Source of the DNA: Martinezella rhizogenes | GTDB taxonomy: Bacteria > Pseudomonadota > Alphaproteobacteria > Rhizobiales > Rhizobiaceae | Reading direction: 5' to 3' | Assembly: GCF_007002745.1 (NCBI RefSeq) | Contig: NZ_SGNY01000004.1 | Coordinates: 310,001-374,000 of the forward strand | Length of the DNA stretch: 64,000 nucleotides | In this document: piece by piece, positions 59,864 through 64,000 of the stretch | Position numbering within the stretch: position 1 is the first letter of the stretch | Layout: each line of letters opens with the position of its first letter | Made by a program: the position numbers and the translations under genes | The notes under the pieces: generated by a model | The model's database searches: none | Seen by the model: the letters and a program-made list of their open reading frames with translations, nothing else | Told to the model about the DNA's origin: nothing

Positions 59864-61890
59864 GCGTTCGAACCTTTGTCACCCCCGGGAACGTGATCTT
59901 TTCATTGAAGACATTCCTGGCGGCAATGCTTGCTTATTACATCGCGATACGGTTCGATCTGCCGCGACCGTTTTGGGCCGTTTCAACCGTCTACATCGTT
60001 GCTCATCCCCTCTCGGGCGCCATCTCATCAAAATCGTTCTATCGACTGCTAGGAACGCTGATCGGGGGCGGCGCGACCATCATCATGGTCCCAAATCTCG
60101 CGAACTCGCCCGCACTGCTTTCCGCAGCGATTATCTTCTGGGTGTCAGGATGCACGTTCATCAGCCTTCTTGATCGCACACCCCGCAGCTATGTTTCCCT
60201 GCTGGCCGGATACACCGTGCTTCTCGCAGGATTGCCACTTGTCACGGCGCCGGCAAGCACGTTTGACACTGTCGTTGCGCGGGTCGAGGAGATCGGACTT
60301 GCGATCCTGTGTGCCTCGATCGTCAGCCACGTTGTTTTTCCAGTCCATGTCGGCACTACACTGCTCGGGCGGATCGATGCTTGGATGGCAAGGGCCCAGG
60401 CGCTCCTTGCGGCAACTGCAACCGCCAAGGCGGATCAAGCCCGAAACAGAGCGGAACGATACGCCTTGGCGGCAGAAGCGGCGGACCTGCGGTCGTTCAC
60501 AGTCCACCTTCGATATGACGGATCGAGATATCGATCTGCCGTTTCGCTTGTGAGGTCACTGCAGCATCGCATGGTCGCCATTCTTCCGTTGTTGAGCGAA
60601 CTCGAGGATCAGCGAAGGGCATTGGCCAGGCTCGATACTCCGGGCACGGAGCAGGCCATGTCGATGATTACGGCGATCGGATCAACATCATTAATCTCCC
60701 CGGAATTCTTCGGGATCAAAACCGATGCGCCAGCCTCTTTCGAAGCGCCTCGATCATGGGAAGTGCTTCTTCTTGCTAATGTTTCGCGGAACTTGCGGAA
60801 TATTGCTCAAATTTCTCATGAGTATCAGTCGCTTCGAGACGCTTTGAAGGAAGAGAATGCAGCGAGGACAGTTGGTCGCTTCGCGTCTCGGGAAAACATC
60901 CCAGCCCAGCACGCTGACATCGCCATGGCGTTGCTTTCGGCACTGACGGTTGCGATCTGCCTCACCACATCAATCACCTTCTGGATCGCCAGCACGTGGC
61001 CCGATGGCATGGCATTTGCCCAGATTTCCGGCGTACTTTGCTGCCTTCTGGCGACGATGGACGATCCGGTGCCAGCCATGCGCAAATTCGCGTATGTCAC
61101 CCTCTGGTCGGTCATCGCTGCGTCCGTCTATGCCTTCGCGATCCTTCCGCTGATCGATGGTTTTGTGCCGCTTGTCGCTGCACTAGGCCTCTTCCTGATA
61201 CCTGCAGGGATTTGCCTTGCCGTGCCTTCGCTTGCGATCGTCGGCATGGGCCTTTGTATAAACTTTCCACTTCTTCTTACTCTTCAGGCACACCAGAGCA
61301 GCGACTTCATAATGTTTGCAAACTCGGGTACCGCGACTGTTCTTGGTATGGTCTGGGCGATCGTGGTGTGCGGCATCTTCCGATCTGTGAGAGCAGAGAC
61401 GAATGCCAGGAGGCTTTTCTCAGTGACACAGGCGCATGTTGCCGGGATCGCGGCGGGCCAGCATGCCGACGCGCATGTCACGCGCCATCACGTCATCGAC
61501 GTGGCAGGCATGTTTGCAGTCAGGGCGGAGAAATTACCTGCCACCTCCGGCACCTCCGATGCTGACCTGATGAGGGACCTGCGCGCGGGGCTGCACATAA
61601 CGGCAATGCAGGTGCGCTCGGATGAAGCCTCGATACCTGTTTGTGTCAGGGCCGAAGTCATCTTCTCGGCGTTGGAGCTCTTGTATCGGATTACACCCGC
61701 CAAGCGTGGCGAGGCCATGGAGCGTGCACTTGGTATGCTGGACGCCTTTATGCTTTCAACCGCGGGCCTTTCCTTAACGGACGCCGACACGGAACTCATG
61801 GTGCACGCGGCCGCTCTTCGTCTGTGCCTTGCACCGGAGACGGATCCTCCGGTTTCGACAACGTCTCCATCGAATAGGAATGCCAGGTGA
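59860..61890 (+). CDS. FUSC-family efflux transporter (AaeB-like)
   Basis: 676 aa inner-membrane protein. Two membrane blocks of about five to six helices each (residues 15-165 and about 350-515) are separated by a cytoplasmic helical region, the FUSC arrangement found in AaeB and related aromatic-acid exporters. Typical sequences: FSLKTFLAAMLAYYIAIRFD, PRPFWAVSTVYIVAHPLSGA, RLLGTLIGGGATIIMVPNLA. It overlaps the DUF1656 gene by 4 bp. With the DUF1656 and HlyD proteins it forms an Aae-type exporter, perhaps of aromatic acids. Confidence 0.9.
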   Translation: MSVRTFVTPGNVIFSLKTFLAAMLAYYIAIRFDLPRPFWAVSTVYIVAHPLSGAISSKSFYRLLGTLIGGGATIIMVPNLANSPALLSAAIIFWVSGCTFISLLDRTPRSYVSLLAGYTVLLAGLPLVTAPASTFDTVVARVEEIGLAILCASIVSHVVFPVHVGTTLLGRIDAWMARAQALLAATATAKADQARNRAERYALAAEAADLRSFTVHLRYDGSRYRSAVSLVRSLQHRMVAILPLLSELEDQRRALARLDTPGTEQAMSMITAIGSTSLISPEFFGIKTDAPASFEAPRSWEVLLLANVSRNLRNIAQISHEYQSLRDALKEENAARTVGRFASRENIPAQHADIAMALLSALTVAICLTTSITFWIASTWPDGMAFAQISGVLCCLLATMDDPVPAMRKFAYVTLWSVIAASVYAFAILPLIDGFVPLVAALGLFLIPAGICLAVPSLAIVGMGLCINFPLLLTLQAHQSSDFIMFANSGTATVLGMVWAIVVCGIFRSVRAETNARRLFSVTQAHVAGIAAGQHADAHVTRHHVIDVAGMFAVRAEKLPATSGTSDADLMRDLRAGLHITAMQVRSDEASIPVCVRAEVIFSALELLYRITPAKRGEAMERALGMLDAFMLSTAGLSLTDADTELMVHAAALRLCLAPETDPPVSTTSPSNRNAR

Positions 61891-62096
61891 CCGGACAATT
61901 CGATCTCTATGGTGTCTTCCTGCCTTGGTTATCCGCGCTCGCGGTGTGTGCATACGGTCTACTCCGGGTACTCATACCGGTGTTCGGCAGGCTGGGGCTT
62001 TATTCAGCGGTGTGGCATCGCTCGCTGTTCAACCTCGCGCTTTATATCACCCTCCTTGGCGTGCTTTCCGCTATTCTCAAGTGGTTGCAGACATGA
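61887..62096 (+). CDS. DUF1656 small membrane protein (AaeX-like)
   Basis: 69 aa with two membrane helices (VFLPWLSALAVCAYGLLRVL and SLFNLALYITLLGVLSAILK). The GTG start overlaps the FUSC stop and the stop overlaps the HlyD-like start, so all three are translationally coupled. This gene accompanies FUSC/HlyD pairs in aae-type operons, where its function is unknown. Confidence 0.85.
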   Translation: MTGQFDLYGVFLPWLSALAVCAYGLLRVLIPVFGRLGLYSAVWHRSLFNLALYITLLGVLSAILKWLQT

Positions 62097-62971
62097 CAAA
62101 TTATACCGTCACCTTGGGCAGAGCCCTGTTGACCTTATCCATGGTATGTTGCGCAGCGGTACTAAGCTGGCACCTGTGGTCTTTCTACATGGAAGCGCCG
62201 TGGACACGCGACGCTCATATCCGGGCAGATATCGTTCGTCTGGCACCAGATGTGTCGGGACCCGTCACGGAGGTTTTGGTATCCGACAACGCGCAAGTCG
62301 AAAAAGGGATGCCCCTGTTTCGGATCGAAGCAGACCGGTTTGAACTCTCGCTGCGCCAGGCAGAGGCCCAAGTGCGGAGCAGTAAGGCCGCAGCGGATCT
62401 GGCTAAGATCGAATTTGAACGATATCAACTGCTCGCCTCTAAAGAAGCCGCCAGCCTCAAGGAGCGGCAGCATGCAGAAAGCCTGCGGTACCAGGCAGAC
62501 GCCGCTTATCAATCGGCACTCGTCGCCCTTGATCTGGCGAAGCTGAACCTTGACCGGACAACCGTGAAAGCGCCAGTCTCAGGCAAAATCACGAATTTCC
62601 CTTTACGTCGGGGCACCTATGTCTCCGTCGGAAATGCGGTCGGCGTGCTAGTAGAAAGTGACGCCATCTACGTTGCGGGGTACTTTGAAGAAACAAAACT
62701 CCCGCGGATCCACGTCGGAGATCGCGTGAAGATCGAGATCATGGGAGAACAGCAACCGATTATCGGCCATGTCGCAGGTGTTGCCGCCGGGATTGAGGAT
62801 CACGAGCGAAGCGATACTGCAGGTTCGCTCGCTAGCGTTGCTCCAACATTTTCATGGGTCCGTCTGGCCCAGAGGATTCCGGTGCGGATTGAGATCGACC
62901 ATGTTCCAAAGTCGGTCAACCTGATTGCGGGGAGGACCGCAACAGTCTCTGTTGAACCGAGGGGCAACTGA
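62093..62971 (+). CDS. HlyD-family membrane-fusion protein (AaeA-like)
   Basis: 292 aa periplasmic adaptor. One N-terminal membrane anchor (LLTLSMVCCAAVLSWHLWSF), then biotinyl/lipoyl-like halves (IVRLAPDVSGPVTEVLVSDN; TVKAPVSGKITNFPLRRGTY) flanking a helical hairpin (about residues 90-155). The start at 62093 overlaps the previous stop. It links the FUSC transporter to an outer-membrane channel encoded elsewhere. Confidence 0.9.
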   Translation: MTNYTVTLGRALLTLSMVCCAAVLSWHLWSFYMEAPWTRDAHIRADIVRLAPDVSGPVTEVLVSDNAQVEKGMPLFRIEADRFELSLRQAEAQVRSSKAAADLAKIEFERYQLLASKEAASLKERQHAESLRYQADAAYQSALVALDLAKLNLDRTTVKAPVSGKITNFPLRRGTYVSVGNAVGVLVESDAIYVAGYFEETKLPRIHVGDRVKIEIMGEQQPIIGHVAGVAAGIEDHERSDTAGSLASVAPTFSWVRLAQRIPVRIEIDHVPKSVNLIAGRTATVSVEPRGN

Positions 62972-63278
62972 GGCGTAAAACCATCCCCTGCGTCGGAATG
63001 CGTAGATCGAGGTGCGCGCGCGTCCCAGCGTTTTCGTGACCCCGATCTGTCAAGAAGAGACTTGCGGACCCGTCGGCGCCCCATTTATCGTACGTCTCCC
63101 TCTCCGCAGGAGGATATAGCGAGGGGCCCCACACATCTCATTGCCTGATTTTTAGCCCGTCCAACCTGAACCCCAATGCCCAGTAGCCTGCAAGGATTCA
63201 GAGCCGGGCCGAGCGAACCTTCTGGCGTGCTATGAACATCGGAACAAGCTCTCATTTCCCGGCTGGCTGAGCTCGCCG
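62972..63278. other. Intergenic region with no recognisable feature
   Basis: About 300 bp between two operon ends (plus-strand HlyD-like gene and minus-strand anti-sigma gene). Small frames are present on both strands, but none has a ribosome-binding site or familiar sequence. I see no clear terminator hairpin with a T-run. Confidence 0.5.
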
Positions 63279-63983
63279 TTATCGCGGCATCCTTGCCAGT
63301 CCCTTAGCGAGGATCGGTCCGGTCGGTCGCCCCGTCGGCGATCCACCCGTCTGCTCAAGTGTGATCTCATAGAGCTGATCATTTCTTGGTGATGGCAAGA
63401 CCGGACTATCGAGACGTGCGGAGCGCGCACCTTCGATGAGGCCGAGGGAAACTGGCCCCATCTCCCGGGATGGCAGGGTCCAGACCTGGATCGTCTTGTC
63501 CCCGGGGATGTTGAAATCGGCCAGCATACGGATCGTCGCCTGCTCGTTGCCGAAATCCTCGACGACCGCCTGCACCTCCCCAGCATCATTGATCAGAACC
63601 GCGACGACAAGCGGTTCCACCGTCCGGGTCAGGCTGTAAGCGAGACCAATCGCGAGTAGAAAGGTGGCGGCGATGGCCGAGATCGCAGCCATTCGCCAAC
63701 CGTTTCTACGGTTGTCATTGGCGTTTGAGATCAGAGGCATAACAGCGGCTTGATCCTGGACCGGCAAGGCCGCTTCGATGCGCTGCCAAAGCTGCTCGGT
63801 GACGGTAGCAGGTGCCACGCTCATGTCGAGAGGCAGGAAGCGCTCGCGGCTGGCAGCAATTGCGGCGCGCAGTTCAGCATCGCGTTCCATGGCAACCTCA
63901 ACCTCGTCAACATCCGCGGCCTCTATCAGGCCCAGGACATATTCATCGGCAATGGCAGGGATATCCTTGCGATCGTAGGTCAT
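63279..63983 (-). CDS. Anti-sigma factor (RskA/ChrR-like)
   Basis: 234 aa. A cytoplasmic N-terminal part contains the anti-sigma zinc-finger-like helical region (IADEYVLGLIEAADVDEVEV), here without the classical HxxxCxxC. A single membrane helix (MAAISAIAATFLLAIGLAYS; about residues 98-117) and a periplasmic RskA-type domain (QVWTLPSREMGPVSLGLIEG) follow. The ATG at 63983 has GGGAG about eight bases upstream. The partner ECF sigma factor would be expected immediately upstream, past the window edge. Confidence 0.85.
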   Translation of the reverse strand: MTYDRKDIPAIADEYVLGLIEAADVDEVEVAMERDAELRAAIAASRERFLPLDMSVAPATVTEQLWQRIEAALPVQDQAAVMPLISNANDNRRNGWRMAAISAIAATFLLAIGLAYSLTRTVEPLVVAVLINDAGEVQAVVEDFGNEQATIRMLADFNIPGDKTIQVWTLPSREMGPVSLGLIEGARSARLDSPVLPSPRNDQLYEITLEQTGGSPTGRPTGPILAKGLARMPR

Positions 63984-64000
63984 GCCATGCACTCCCGGAG

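Noticed and set aside
1..64000. Search for tRNA, rRNA, CRISPR arrays, prophage or attachment sites
   Set aside because: No cloverleaf-like segments, rRNA motifs, regularly spaced repeats or phage structural genes were seen by eye; a tRNA or covariance-model scan was not possible.

Overview
The window looks like chromosomal DNA of an alphaproteobacterium of the Agrobacterium/Rhizobium group. The DNA is GC-rich, operons are dense with 4-base stop/start overlaps, and genes typical of rhizobia are present: an ans-type asparagine/aspartate locus, a glxA/glnT/glx/sox-like block, many ABC uptake systems and many GntR/LacI/AraC regulators. No rRNA, tRNA, CRISPR array, phage or intact insertion sequence was seen.

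Layout. (1) 1-8163, minus: high-affinity K+ uptake, in the order small ORF - kdpF - kdpA - small ORF - kdpB - kdpC - kdpD - kdpE (kdpE cut by the window edge). (2) 8385-13175: asparagine/aspartate catabolism (asparaginase, permease, divergent aspartase, GntR regulator) with two matching operator-like repeats between the divergent genes. (3) 13339-19483: an RND efflux pump with two tandem lipoprotein adaptors and a divergent TetR regulator. (4) 19501-30071, minus: an eleven-gene operon combining a two-component flavin monooxygenase (LLM oxygenase plus flavin reductase), an alpha/beta hydrolase, a DUF1185 protein, a NIPSNAP protein, an aldehyde dehydrogenase, a polyamine-type ABC transporter and a succinate-semialdehyde dehydrogenase. 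(5) 30189-34731: an Fe-type alcohol dehydrogenase, a polar amino-acid ABC transporter and a GntR regulator. Near-identical palindromes precede the operon of (4), the transporter of (5) and the regulator gene, so (4) and (5) read as one regulon for a nitrogenous compound of unknown identity.

(6) 34890-47211: what appears to be a complete N-methylglutamate pathway for methylamine: gamma-glutamylmethylamide synthetase, three-subunit N-methylglutamate synthase, four-subunit N-methylglutamate dehydrogenase (sarcosine-oxidase-like), formyl-THF deformylase, and two regulators (cupin-HTH and GlxA-type AraC). Two strong terminators bracket the synthetase gene. (7) 47222-55508: a LacI-regulated sugar or cyclitol locus with a CUT2-type ABC transporter, a Gfo/Idh dehydrogenase and three xylose-isomerase-like TIM-barrel proteins.

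(8) 55765-63983: more accessory DNA: a Tat-exported agmatine-deiminase-like enzyme, a hypothetical gene, decayed remnants of an IS6-type transposase and of a PIN-domain (VapC-like) toxin, a VOC protein, an AraC regulator divergent from a FUSC/DUF1656/HlyD efflux operon, and an anti-sigma factor whose sigma partner probably lies just past the right edge.

The two parts most worth follow-up are the GntR-controlled flavin-monooxygenase regulon (19.5-34.8 kb) and the Gfo/Idh plus three-TIM-barrel locus (47.2-55.5 kb), because neither substrate can be named from sequence.
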